Below, in pieces: positions 10,258 to 20,701 of a stretch of DNA of 64,000 nucleotides. The notes under the pieces are model-generated. The model worked only from the letters and a program-made list of their open reading frames with translations, did not search any database and was not told the origin of the DNA. This DNA comes from Promethearchaeota archaeon (GTDB lineage: Archaea > Asgardarchaeota > Lokiarchaeia > Sigyniarchaeales > SOKP01): positions 27,218-91,217 of the forward strand of contig JAEOTP010000068.1 in NCBI GenBank assembly GCA_016839765.1, in the 5' to 3' direction. Position numbers and translations under genes: made by a program. Numbering within the stretch: position 1 is the first letter of the stretch; each line of letters opens with the position of its first letter.

Positions 10258-13200
10258 TTAATTTTCTTCTACATTTGTAGGAACCTCTGATAAATCTAAA
10301 AGTCGCTTTGCTTCTTCTTCTAAATCAACACTAAATACATCCGTGATACCCGATTGTTGCATTGATACCCCATATATCCTGTCCGCATTTACAATATTCT
10401 CTTCTCTATGGCTTATAACCAAAAATTGGGCTTGCGTGGAAATCTCTTTTAGCAACATTGAAACTCTATGTGTGTTAGGACCATCCAACTGAGCATCAAT
10501 CTCGTCGAGAATATAAAACGGACTTGGCATAAATTCCTGAATCGCGAAGATAAACGAGAGGGCCACGAGTGTTTTTTCTCCACCGCTTAGAATTTCTAAG
10601 CTTGATATTTTCTTACCTCTAGGTCTTGCTTCAATGCTAATACCTCCTTCAAATGGTTTATCGGGTCTATCTAATATCATTTTAGCTGAACCTCCGGGAC
10701 TTAATTTCTGAAAAATTCTACTAAATTCTCTGTTAATTTCATGATACGCTTTCATAAAAGTCCTAGTTTTTTCTAATTCAATTTTTTCAATGGCATCTAA
10801 GATTGCTTTTCTTTCTCTTTGAATTGTCTGTCTACGCATATCTATCTCATCGAATCTTTCTTTAACTGTATCATATTGTTCAATTGCTTTTAAGTTAACT
10901 GGTTCAAGAGCCTTCTTCTTACTATTAGCTTCATTAATATCTGTTTGTAGACCGGTTTCCGATAAATCAGCGGTTACTTGTGGCAAGGAACCATAATCCT
11001 TTGATCTATGGTACAGTGTTTCAATTTGATCTGTTGTCATGATTTTTTGGGATTCATAATTATTTAATTTGGAATTTTCCATTGAAAGATCAGATTTTAA
11101 GTTATTTACAATTTTTTGATACGATTTTTGCTTTTTCCAAGATTCGTCCTTTTGATTAATGTAATCATCAATTTCTTCTTGCTTTAAACGTTTCTTTTCA
11201 TTTTCACTAGTTAAATTATCTTTTACTTTTTCAATATCTTCTACTAAAGATTTGATTTCTTTTTCAGTGTTTTTTATCTCTTCGTTAAGTGAAAATATTT
11301 TTTGTTCGCGCTCTTTATTTTTATTTAATTCATTTAGTTTTTTCTGAGATTTTTGTAGATCCTTATTAAATTTATTCAATTTACTCTGAGTCTTTTTTTG
11401 GGCTTCAAGCTCCTTGTTTTTCTCTTCGCGAATATGATCAATTTCTTTTTGAACTTCATCTACTTTTTTTTGAATATTATCTACTTGGGAATTGAATTCT
11501 TCAATATCTTTTTTACATACATCAATATTTTTATTGGCTTCGATATTTTCTTTTGTTAATTCTTCGATGGAATTTATCATCATCATAATATTTTCTAGAG
11601 CTCTCAGTTGATCCATTTTTTCCTCTAATTTCTTGTTATAATCTTCAGTTTCCTTTCTTATTTTCTCAATATTTACCCAATAATTCTCTTTTTCAGTTAT
11701 TAATTTTTCAATATTTTTATCCAAATTAGATTGCTCCAAGTTTAAATTTTTAATATTTTCTTGATTTGTATTTATTATTTCTTTCTTTTCCTCTATGGAT
11801 TTGTTCAATTCTTTAACACTATTTTCAATTTCTAAAACATTCTCAAATAAATTTTGAATACCTCGAAGATCTTGTAATTTTGATTGTAATTCTTCTAATT
11901 CTTTCTGTTTTTCATCAATTTGTAATTTAATTGCTGAAGAATTATCCCAATATTCATTTTTAAGGTTTTTTAATTTTTCTATCTCAGCTTTGTAATCTTC
12001 TTTTTGCTTTTCATCAATCGAAGTAGTCCTTTTTCGAATTTCGTCATCAGATTGTAAATTTAGTTGATTTATTTCTGCTATTCTTTTATTAATTTCTTCA
12101 AGTCTTTGATTAAAAAGCACTAAATTATCTGAATCATTTTTCTTTTGTGTATAAAATTCAGTTAATTTCATATCAACTTTATTTAAATCTTCATTTTGTG
12201 AGCTGATATTTTCGGAAATTTCCTCCAATTGTCTATATAATTCTTGACTCTTAGACATTGTTAATTTTCTTAAGGAGAGATATACGTTTTCTAAGATTTC
12301 CATTAGATCTTGCACAAAACTATCAAAAGTAGATGTAGATTGTTGAATTTCAACATCTGCAGATTCTTTTACTCTACTAATTAACTGATCTAATGTTAAA
12401 TCAACATTTTCGGTGAATAAAGTTAAAGTTTGTAAAATTGAGCTGAGCATTTGGGACATCTCTGATTTTTCTTCTTCATCATCGGTGACCCCTTCAACAG
12501 TTTTCATTATATCTACAACATCCAATACAAATTTCTTGAAATCTTCCGCAGAAGTTTCAATAGCTTCTGCATTTGACTGTTGGATGTTGCTTTTTATAGA
12601 TTCGACGGATATATTAATATTTTGAGTCAACATATTTAAAATCTGGAGAATTCCTGTAATATCTTCAGTATTTCTTTCATATTCTTTTTCTGAGTTTTCA
12701 ATTTTTGATAATAAATTTTCTTTTTCAGCTGCTAAGTCATCTAAACGTTTAGTGATATTTTGCTTTCGAGTTTCAAGATTTTTTCTCTCGCTTTCAATTT
12801 GAGAAAGATTTTTATTTAAACTACTAACTTTTAAATCTAAATCTCGTTTTTCACGCTCTAGGTTTGTTAATTCTCTTTTAGATAGTTTTAATTTAGTGTT
12901 TATATTATCTATTTTTGCTCTATTATCAAATATTTCAGATTGGATTGAATCTTGCTTCAATATTAATAGTTCTAATTCTTGTTCATTTTTTCTGTACGTA
13001 GAATCTTCAATATTTGCTTTTTCCTTAAGATTGTCCAAATTTTTGATAAGAATTTCTCTATTATCCATTAATTCTTTTAAAATTGATTCGGTTTCTTTTC
13101 CCTTGCTTAATTCTTTAATTTTATTTTCAATGGATAATTTTCTGCTGTTTAATTTTTGGATTCTATCATTATTCATTTTAATTTCAGTATTTATCGAGGA

Positions 13201-14706
13201 TAAGCTAGACTGTAATTCTGCGGATTTTGAATTCAGCTGGTATTTTTGTTCTTGTAATTCCTTAATTTTCGTTTCTAATTCTTTTTGTTTTTGATTTTCT
13301 TTTGTGATATTTCCTTTTAATTCATTAATCTTTTTCCTTAAATCTGCTTCTTCTTTTCTTACTGCATTTATTGCCTCATCGATACTTTCTGCTTCTCCCT
13401 TTAATTTATTTAGATCAACTTCCAATTTCTGTTTCTTTTCTTCATTTTTTATGATATTTTCTTTAAAAATTTTAATTTGGGCTTTATTGGAAGAAATATT
13501 TTGCTTTAAGTTTGAAATATCAGTTTTATGAGATGATTTCACATCTTCACTTTCGCTTATTTTTAATTCGAGTTCTGTTTGACTTTGTTGTTTTAGTTCA
13601 ATATCTTTTTTTGCATCTTCAATTTGATTTTCTAATTCAAGGATTTGATTATTTTCATTTTCAATTAACGCGTCAAACGTCAGACCCTCTTCAAGCTTCA
13701 TTAGTAAATTTTCTAAACTTTTTATTTCTTGAGATAACTTCTCAATTGATTTATGAGCTAATTCCAATGTAGTTTGATTAGAGGATAACTGAGTTTTCAA
13801 TTGGGTTATATTTTCATTTATTATCTCTCGATCTTTTTCTTTTTCTGTAATTGTCTTCTGTATATTATCCATTACTAAAGATTCTTGCTTTAAAACCTCT
13901 TCTTGTCTTGTTACTTTTTCTTGTAATTCCTCAATTAGTTTATTTGATTCTTCAACTTTTTTTTCCAAAACCTCTTCTTGATCTCTTAATTTTGAAATTC
14001 TTAACGCAATTAATTGTGCGTTATAAAATTTGATTTTTTCATCCAATTCTTTCCAAGCTAAAGCATCGCTTTTCTCTTTTTCTACTTTTTTAAGTTGTGA
14101 AGATACTTCTTTAAAAATTGCTTCAAATTGCCCTAAATCTCTCTCTGCTTTTTCTAATTCTTTTAAAGTAGAATCCTTCATCTCATCGTATTTCTGTAAT
14201 CCAATTAGTTCCTCAATAAAAATTCTACGTCCTTCGGTATTCATGTGAGTCAATTCTACTATTTTACCTTGTAATACAAACTGATTAGATCCGTCTGGAT
14301 CTACATTTGCAGTCGCCAGAGCATTAAGAATTTGTTGTCGTGTAACTTTTTTCCCGTTCATTTTGTATCCTCCTCCACCACCCCGTTTTATAGTTCGAGT
14401 TATTTGAAATTCATCCCCTCCTCCAGGAAATATCTTCTCTGAATTATCAAAAAACATAGTTACTGCTGCTCTTTGTGATGGGTTTTTGCCTCTAGAACCT
14501 GCAAAAATAAGGTCCTCAAGACTTTTTGCTCTCATTGTTTTTTTACTTAATCTTCCTAAAGCAAAACATAAAGCATCAATAATATTTGATTTTCCTGCAC
14601 CGTTAGGTCCTACTATACAAGTAAATCCACTTGAAAGTCGAATAGTCACTGTTCTATCTCCAAATGACTTAAATCCAGTCATGGAAATTTTTTTGATATA
14701 AGTCAA
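10258..14706 (-). CDS. smc: SMC ATPase (1482 aa, extended coiled coil)
   Basis: Walker A GPNGAGKSNIIDAL; signature LEILSGGEKTLVALSFIFAI; Walker B FYILDEIDAQLDGPN; long heptad-rich arms. Confidence 0.95.
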   Translation of the reverse strand: MTYIKKISMTGFKSFGDRTVTIRLSSGFTCIVGPNGAGKSNIIDALCFALGRLSKKTMRAKSLEDLIFAGSRGKNPSQRAAVTMFFDNSEKIFPGGGDEFQITRTIKRGGGGGYKMNGKKVTRQQILNALATANVDPDGSNQFVLQGKIVELTHMNTEGRRIFIEELIGLQKYDEMKDSTLKELEKAERDLGQFEAIFKEVSSQLKKVEKEKSDALAWKELDEKIKFYNAQLIALRISKLRDQEEVLEKKVEESNKLIEELQEKVTRQEEVLKQESLVMDNIQKTITEKEKDREIINENITQLKTQLSSNQTTLELAHKSIEKLSQEIKSLENLLMKLEEGLTFDALIENENNQILELENQIEDAKKDIELKQQSQTELELKISESEDVKSSHKTDISNLKQNISSNKAQIKIFKENIIKNEEKKQKLEVDLNKLKGEAESIDEAINAVRKEEADLRKKINELKGNITKENQKQKELETKIKELQEQKYQLNSKSAELQSSLSSINTEIKMNNDRIQKLNSRKLSIENKIKELSKGKETESILKELMDNREILIKNLDNLKEKANIEDSTYRKNEQELELLILKQDSIQSEIFDNRAKIDNINTKLKLSKRELTNLEREKRDLDLKVSSLNKNLSQIESERKNLETRKQNITKRLDDLAAEKENLLSKIENSEKEYERNTEDITGILQILNMLTQNINISVESIKSNIQQSNAEAIETSAEDFKKFVLDVVDIMKTVEGVTDDEEEKSEMSQMLSSILQTLTLFTENVDLTLDQLISRVKESADVEIQQSTSTFDSFVQDLMEILENVYLSLRKLTMSKSQELYRQLEEISENISSQNEDLNKVDMKLTEFYTQKKNDSDNLVLFNQRLEEINKRIAEINQLNLQSDDEIRKRTTSIDEKQKEDYKAEIEKLKNLKNEYWDNSSAIKLQIDEKQKELEELQSKLQDLRGIQNLFENVLEIENSVKELNKSIEEKKEIINTNQENIKNLNLEQSNLDKNIEKLITEKENYWVNIEKIRKETEDYNKKLEEKMDQLRALENIMMMINSIEELTKENIEANKNIDVCKKDIEEFNSQVDNIQKKVDEVQKEIDHIREEKNKELEAQKKTQSKLNKFNKDLQKSQKKLNELNKNKEREQKIFSLNEEIKNTEKEIKSLVEDIEKVKDNLTSENEKKRLKQEEIDDYINQKDESWKKQKSYQKIVNNLKSDLSMENSKLNNYESQKIMTTDQIETLYHRSKDYGSLPQVTADLSETGLQTDINEANSKKKALEPVNLKAIEQYDTVKERFDEIDMRRQTIQRERKAILDAIEKIELEKTRTFMKAYHEINREFSRIFQKLSPGGSAKMILDRPDKPFEGGISIEARPRGKKISSLEILSGGEKTLVALSFIFAIQEFMPSPFYILDEIDAQLDGPNTHRVSMLLKEISTQAQFLVISHREENIVNADRIYGVSMQQSGITDVFSVDLEEEAKRLLDLSEVPTNVEEN

Positions 14707-14876
14707 AATATTAACTCCATTTCATTAGTTATTTAGAATAAAGAATAAACATATCTATATATATACTCTTCATTCAAATAGAAAAGATTTTGCATTTTAC
14801 TTAAAATTAGTTATAATTAGAATTATCCAAATTAAACATTTGGATATATCCACAAAGATAAAAATTTTTTTAGTCC

Positions 14877-16070
14877 TTAAAATTTATTAAATATTGCATC
14901 TGCAATAGCTTTAAGTTGTTTTGGATTTATTGCCATAAAATAGAATTTATAATTTAATAAATTTTTTTGATCAGATTTTAATAAGGTTTGATCACTTCTT
15001 TTTGAGAAACTCAAAACTCCGATACTATGTAATGCTTTAATTAATTCATAAAATTCATCCATTCTTTTATTATATTCTAATGATTCACAAGATATATAAT
15101 ATAATTCCTTTAGTTCATCTATTGTTATATAATAATTAGGTCTTTTTAAAAAGAAATTCGCTAAGTTATCAAGAAAGATTAGAGTTAATATATCTTCTTC
15201 AGAAATATAAGTTAACATGGCAAACTCATCTGATAGGTGAATTGAATCAAATTGATTTTGAAGTATTTCAATAATCTCCAGATTATTTATAACATTTTGA
15301 TGAGCTAATATTGGATATAGTTCTCTTAATATCTCAACCCCTTTTCCCGGTACAGGAACATAATGTTCAAAAATCAAATCGCTTATAAATTCAATTAATT
15401 CTTTATCAATTCCATTGATGAAGGTTAAAGCAACTCGTTGTTCAATAATATCAAGAAGTTCATGGTAATTGTAATAGCTTAATTTTTTTTTAAGATCAAA
15501 TTTATTGATTAAATCTAGAGTTTCAGGTTTCAATACTTTATTTACAGTTGAAATTGAACTAATTTTTGATTCTTTTCCATATTGTAAGAATTTCTTATAA
15601 TATTCTGGTTTTAAATGCTCAATATTGTTGAAAACAAGGATCAAATTATTTCTAGTTTTGTTACAGATTAGTTTGAAAATATTCCATAATTCAGATAAAT
15701 TACAATTGAGGAATTGAAGATAATCAACTTTGATATTAGTAAAACTACTAATATCAGTTATAATGGAGAAAACAATTTCATTAATGCTTTTTTCTTTACA
15801 ATCTATTGGAATTTTTATGAAACCTATAAAATCTTCTTCCGTTTTAATTAGATCTTGTATAACTTTATTAATAATTACTTTTTTACCAATTCCTTGGATA
15901 CCTTGATATAATACGTTTAAATTAAACTCATCTGAAACTGAATCTTTCAGAATTGAATACAAGTTGACTTCTTCTTTCTTCCTATGTAAAATCTCAGGGG
16001 GAACATAATTAGGATCAAAAATAGCTTTTGGTCCAATACAAAAATTCATAGATTTTGATTTTCCAATCAT
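14877..16070 (-). CDS. Orc1/Cdc6-like AAA+ protein with degenerate Walker motifs
   Basis: NYVPPEILHRKKEEVNLYSIL resembles the Orc1/Cdc6 N-terminus; P-loop-like GIQGIGKK; Walker B position LILVFNNIEHL; C-terminal winged-helix-like region. Confidence 0.7.
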   Translation of the reverse strand: MIGKSKSMNFCIGPKAIFDPNYVPPEILHRKKEEVNLYSILKDSVSDEFNLNVLYQGIQGIGKKVIINKVIQDLIKTEEDFIGFIKIPIDCKEKSINEIVFSIITDISSFTNIKVDYLQFLNCNLSELWNIFKLICNKTRNNLILVFNNIEHLKPEYYKKFLQYGKESKISSISTVNKVLKPETLDLINKFDLKKKLSYYNYHELLDIIEQRVALTFINGIDKELIEFISDLIFEHYVPVPGKGVEILRELYPILAHQNVINNLEIIEILQNQFDSIHLSDEFAMLTYISEEDILTLIFLDNLANFFLKRPNYYITIDELKELYYISCESLEYNKRMDEFYELIKALHSIGVLSFSKRSDQTLLKSDQKNLLNYKFYFMAINPKQLKAIADAIFNKF

Positions 16071-16208
16071 TTTTTTTATTTTAGTTTTTGTTTTATATTC
16101 TAATAATTTATATTTAAACCCCCCCAGAGAGAGGGGTCATAAGAAGTAAAAATAAAGATCTAAATTATTAAAACTGAAGAATTCAGAGTCAGATTCAGAG
16201 TCAGATAA

Positions 16209-17021
16209 CTAAATTTTTTTTACATTGATCTTATTTTTTTCTTTAATTTCTTTAAATCTTAATTTTCTAATTTTACTTGGAAAGCTTAAATCAATATTAT
16301 CATAAAGAAATCCATTTGAATTAAAAGGACCTTCTGTAATTTTTAATTTTGATGGTGAAATATGACCCTTAATGAATGAAATAATCTTACTATTTCCAGG
16401 AAACTTTCTTTTAAAAAAATATCCAAAAGTATTACACCCCACTACAGGTATTCTGTTTTCAAGTGCACGCGCTTTTAAATAAGTCTCCCAATTCTCCATC
16501 CCTTCTTCTCTTATTTGCGTTGGAGAGAATAGAATATCTGCGCCATATTCAGCAGCTAATCTTGGAGTCTCAAAAAAAGCCATATCAAAACATATTAAAA
16601 TTGAAAAATTATTGGAGTTAAGTTTAAAAATTTTCAATTCTTGGCTCGATTCAAATTGCTCTTTTTCATATGAATAAAGATGAATCTTATCTTGGCGACC
16701 GATTTCTTCTCCACGATTATTAAAATAATAACTTGTGATTGCAGGTTTAAAATTTTTCTTTCTTTTTTCCCAAATTGCTCCAGAAATAATATTAATACTA
16801 TATTCATACGCAAGTTTCTTAATAAATAAAAAGTCTGAACCTCTTTCCTCTTGAAAATTATTAGAAAAATTTAATTCAAAAGGAACCCAACGCTCTGGTA
16901 AACAAACAATATCAAGTTTTTGACGGTTTTCTATCAATTTTTTCAATAAAGTTTCCACTTCAAAATAGCATTTTTCTCTATTTTGAAGAACCTTTGGCTG
17001 AATACAAGCAACATTAATCAT
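16209..17021 (-). CDS. Carbon-nitrogen hydrolase (nitrilase superfamily)
   Basis: INVACIQPKV, CLPERW (Glu), DKIHLY (Lys), LICFDMAF (Cys). Confidence 0.9.
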   Translation of the reverse strand: MINVACIQPKVLQNREKCYFEVETLLKKLIENRQKLDIVCLPERWVPFELNFSNNFQEERGSDFLFIKKLAYEYSINIISGAIWEKRKKNFKPAITSYYFNNRGEEIGRQDKIHLYSYEKEQFESSQELKIFKLNSNNFSILICFDMAFFETPRLAAEYGADILFSPTQIREEGMENWETYLKARALENRIPVVGCNTFGYFFKRKFPGNSKIISFIKGHISPSKLKITEGPFNSNGFLYDNIDLSFPSKIRKLRFKEIKEKNKINVKKI

Positions 17022-17029
17022 ATCGATTA

Positions 17030-17776
17030 TTATAAAGGATTATGTTTATTAATTTCTTCAATAATTGGAAGTATTTGATTTAAGTTTGTTATTTCATAAT
17101 CAGGTTTAAATTCAACTGATATTTTTTGACCGGTTTTATATGTATCATATTTCCCACCTCGATGTATATAAATGCTATGAATGTTATTTAACTTAGCTGG
17201 AACGATATCCTTGTAAATATTATCGCCAACATAAATCGTGTCCTTTCCATTAACTCCAAATTTTTTTAAAAAAAAAGAAAACAGCTTCGGATTTGGTTTT
17301 CGTATTCCAATTTCATCTGAAATTACGACTAAATCAATCTTATCTTCAATATTTAATCTCAAAATCTTTTCATATTGTTTTATTGGAATACCATCAGTAA
17401 TAATAGCAGTTTTTATAGATAAATTTTTTAATTTCTTTAAACAGGGCATTACATCATCATATAATTTAATATATTTTATTTTTTGAGCATGATAGGCCAT
17501 GACAGCCGCTGCGATATATTTATATTGTTCAATAAAAGAAATTGAAAGCTTTTCTATTTCATTCAATCTTCTAATGAAATAATCATAGTGTCTAGATGAA
17601 TTCGAACCATATTCTTCTACAATTTCTTTTATTAAAAGGATTGCTTTCTCGCGATCTATATCTAACCCCAAATTTATCATCGCATCTATTCCTTTTATTC
17701 TAGCTTTTTCAGAAAGTCCCGTTGAATCAAAGAGACAATCATCCAAGTCAAAACCTACTAATTTAATAGCACACAT
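17030..17776 (-). CDS. HAD-superfamily hydrolase
   Basis: GFDLDDCLFDS, AIITDGIPIKQ, YVGDNIYKDIVPAK. Confidence 0.92.
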   Translation of the reverse strand: MCAIKLVGFDLDDCLFDSTGLSEKARIKGIDAMINLGLDIDREKAILLIKEIVEEYGSNSSRHYDYFIRRLNEIEKLSISFIEQYKYIAAAVMAYHAQKIKYIKLYDDVMPCLKKLKNLSIKTAIITDGIPIKQYEKILRLNIEDKIDLVVISDEIGIRKPNPKLFSFFLKKFGVNGKDTIYVGDNIYKDIVPAKLNNIHSIYIHRGGKYDTYKTGQKISVEFKPDYEITNLNQILPIIEEINKHNPL

Positions 17777-17905
17777 GATTGTTAGTTTAATAATAACTCT
17801 ATTGATATTTATTAATATAATTATAATTAATAGATGTTAAACCAAAGATAAATTTATTATTCCTTTAAATATTAAAAAAAAAAATAACAAAAACAAAATT
17901 AATTT

Positions 17906-18742
17906 TTACATTTTAGCATATTTAGGTTTTGTAATGAAACCAAGGAATATCACAAAATTTACGATAATTGTAACAACTTCAGCTATAACAATCATAGATG
18001 GGTTCTCTAAGGCAATTGAAGTTATAATTGATCTTATTAAACTACTAGCAATTAGGCAAAGAAAAGCAATACCAATTAATAATGCATTTGCTTGAGATAA
18101 TCTTTTATTCTTATACATAAAGAAAAACATAATTGCTAACAATAAATAAATCCCTATAGTAAAATAAGGAAGGGCAAAAATAAGAGCACTCAATGTTGGG
18201 GCAATTATTATAATAAACAACATTATTGATAAATAGATACCAATAATCCCCAATCTTATCTTATTAAACTGTGATTTATTTACATTTTTTACATAAGCAC
18301 TTACAAGAGCCAATGTTGTTTCTAATCCAATATAAAGAACAGGTATGATATTTATGGTCACGATAAGATATCTAATTTTAGTTATGAGCAACACGAATTC
18401 AGCAGTAGCATTTTCACTAACAACAATTAAATTGTTATATATATCATAAATCTTCCCAACTATTAAAACTGAGAAAAATAAAGCAAATAAAAAATAGGCA
18501 TCTGAAGTATATATTGTCTCTTGTTTAAACCACTTAGCAAAGAGAATAGAACTCATTATTACTAAAATAATTATCCTAATAATCCCAGATATAACCGCAA
18601 GCCATGCACCCTCAACTAGATTTAATACAATTACCAATTCATTCCAAGAAAAAGCAAATAATAGGCCAAATCCAGATCCTATAAAAAAACCTGCTATAGC
18701 TAAATAAGATTTAAATCTTTTTTTCTTTTCCATTTTATTCAC
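17906..18742 (-). CDS. Polytopic membrane protein, unknown function
   Basis: About seven to eight hydrophobic helices; no recognised motif. Confidence 0.7.
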   Translation of the reverse strand: MNKMEKKKRFKSYLAIAGFFIGSGFGLLFAFSWNELVIVLNLVEGAWLAVISGIIRIIILVIMSSILFAKWFKQETIYTSDAYFLFALFFSVLIVGKIYDIYNNLIVVSENATAEFVLLITKIRYLIVTINIIPVLYIGLETTLALVSAYVKNVNKSQFNKIRLGIIGIYLSIMLFIIIIAPTLSALIFALPYFTIGIYLLLAIMFFFMYKNKRLSQANALLIGIAFLCLIASSLIRSIITSIALENPSMIVIAEVVTIIVNFVIFLGFITKPKYAKM

Positions 18743-19101
18743 TATTATAGAATGGTTATTATGAATTCACTAAGAATTCATAAAGATATTTATTATAAAA
18801 CTATAAAAAGCCAGATATTTTTAATAACGATTTTAAAAGTTAGGAGATAAATGTTTTTTATACAAACATTTTTATCTAAATTGCCTTATTGCGTTAAAGA
18901 GGATAAATACTGATGAATGATCACCAAGTAAGATTAATATATTAAATCTATTATATACCTACATGAGAAATAATTTTAAATAAAAGTAAGGAAAAATTTT
19001 TAAATTAAATAAATCTTAATTATTAATTTATTCTTTATTATACTATTAAAAAATTAATATTATACATTATTGAGATAAAAACTTTTATGGAGTAATAATA
19101 A

Positions 19102-20262
19102 TTGTCCACTATTGTTGCTTTATCATATTTTCACCGAAAAATTGGTCCATTAGTATTCTATTCTTATCCAAGTGTTATGCTAGATGACCAGTTGTCAATT
19201 AGAATTGCTAATATTATGGATCAGACTGTTAGTGAAGGTTTTTTTACACACTCATTCGAAAATAAAAATTCTATGAATTTTTATTTTGAAATACATTCAG
19301 ATTGGAATCGCGGAAATAAAGAAATGTTAATGATTTCAATTATTCTTGATCGTCATACATCACCAGAGATAGAGCAAAATATTTCAACACTTTGTACTGA
19401 ATTCTCTGAAAAACTTCAATCAAATGAGGAAATTTTTACTGCTTTTTACGTAAATGATGTAAATAATTTTGATGAGACTGATAAAGAGTTAATCTTAAAA
19501 AATAATTCTTCAATAAAAACCTGGGTTAAAGAGCTATACTGGGCTACACTCGAAGAAACAAGAGAAAAAAGTGAAGAAGAAAAAATTGCCATATTATTGA
19601 ATAAAGAACATATATTTTCAACGTTAAAAAAGCTATCAAAAGGACCTATAACTTTAGAGGGATTGAATGAGTGGTTTAATGAGATTTTCCCTGATTTAAA
19701 TTTCAATGATTTAATTGACCTTTTAGCAGAAAAACAATTTATTTTTATAAACCAAATCGGGATTGTAGAAAAATACATTTTATTAGTAAAAGAAGTTAAT
19801 GCTGAAAGAATACCTCCCGATAGTGTTATCGAGTATATTGATGAGACTCCAGAACAAATCGAAAGAGAACTAATTGACTTACTAATCCCAAAAGTGCAAG
19901 AATATTTTAGTATTTATGAAAATAAAAGCAAAAAAGAACTAGAAGAAGATACTCTAACATTATTCCAGATAATATCTGATGCACGAAAATATAACGTTCT
20001 TTCAGAATTAAGGAATGGTTTAATATCAAAAGACAAACTTCCGAAGCTTGTTTCAAAGAGAACTCTTGACAACTTAAATACTTCATTAGATTTTTTGAAA
20101 AAATATGATGTCATCGAAGAATTAAAGTATAAAAATGAAACTTATATAGTACTAAAAACAAATATTCAAATTACAACAACATTTCCCGAATATTTGAGGA
20201 AACTTTTACCAAAAGAAAGCAAACCTGTTGTAGCGAAAAAATATATTCCAAAAAATCGCTAA
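19102..20262 (+). CDS. Unknown protein; longin/roadblock-like N-terminus followed by winged-helix-like segments
   Basis: N-terminus VALSYFHRKIGPLVFYSYP resembles longin-type sensor folds; downstream wHTH-like stretches. Fold call by eye only. Confidence 0.55.
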   Translation: MSTIVALSYFHRKIGPLVFYSYPSVMLDDQLSIRIANIMDQTVSEGFFTHSFENKNSMNFYFEIHSDWNRGNKEMLMISIILDRHTSPEIEQNISTLCTEFSEKLQSNEEIFTAFYVNDVNNFDETDKELILKNNSSIKTWVKELYWATLEETREKSEEEKIAILLNKEHIFSTLKKLSKGPITLEGLNEWFNEIFPDLNFNDLIDLLAEKQFIFINQIGIVEKYILLVKEVNAERIPPDSVIEYIDETPEQIERELIDLLIPKVQEYFSIYENKSKKELEEDTLTLFQIISDARKYNVLSELRNGLISKDKLPKLVSKRTLDNLNTSLDFLKKYDVIEELKYKNETYIVLKTNIQITTTFPEYLRKLLPKESKPVVAKKYIPKNR

Positions 20263-20331
20263 ATCAATCTCTATTTAAGTAGGTTTTGAATTTTAGAAAA
20301 TTAATTCAATAAAGAATAATATAGAAGATTT

Positions 20332-20589
20332 GTGATGAAGAAGGGGGATGAATCTCCTGAGGATATAAAATATCTTTTAGGAAATATGGGAATTGAAATT
20401 CTATATGCGATAGAAAGAGGAGCAAAAGATCTTGAAACAATCAAATTATTTTCGGGAGTTTCAATGGAATGTATTAAAGGAAGACTTCCTGTGTTAATGG
20501 ATCTGAACCTTATTGAAAAAAAAGAAAGAGGCTTTTCTTTAACATTGAAAGGATTTGATTTTAAAAAAAGGATTGAAAAATCTGATTAA
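20332..20589 (+). CDS. Small winged-helix (ArsR/MarR-like) DNA-binding protein
   Basis: 85 aa; ILYAIERGAKDLETIKLFSGVSMECIKGRLPVLMDLNLIEKKERGFSLTLKGFDF. Confidence 0.65.
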   Translation: MMKKGDESPEDIKYLLGNMGIEILYAIERGAKDLETIKLFSGVSMECIKGRLPVLMDLNLIEKKERGFSLTLKGFDFKKRIEKSD

Positions 20590-20597
20590 TTTAAATT

Positions 20598-20663
20598 TCA
20601 GATTGGGGCGACAACGTCATTGCTACGAGCAATAGCTCAAACCACTTGTCATAAGTTCATCAT
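20598..20663 (-). ncRNA. Candidate C/D box sRNA
   Basis: Reverse strand: ATGATGA (C) - 16 nt - TTGA (D'-like) - 16 nt - ATGACG (C'-like) - 13 nt - CTGA (D), located in an intergenic gap between convergent genes. Confidence 0.45.
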
Positions 20664-20701
20664 TAATCTAAATTACTGAATAGATCTAATTCATTACTTT
20701 A

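Noticed and set aside
12413-14701. Seven plus-strand ORFs opposite the smc gene
   Set aside because: Antisense shadows of a long AT-rich coiled-coil gene; low-complexity hydrophobic/Ser-rich translations without motifs.
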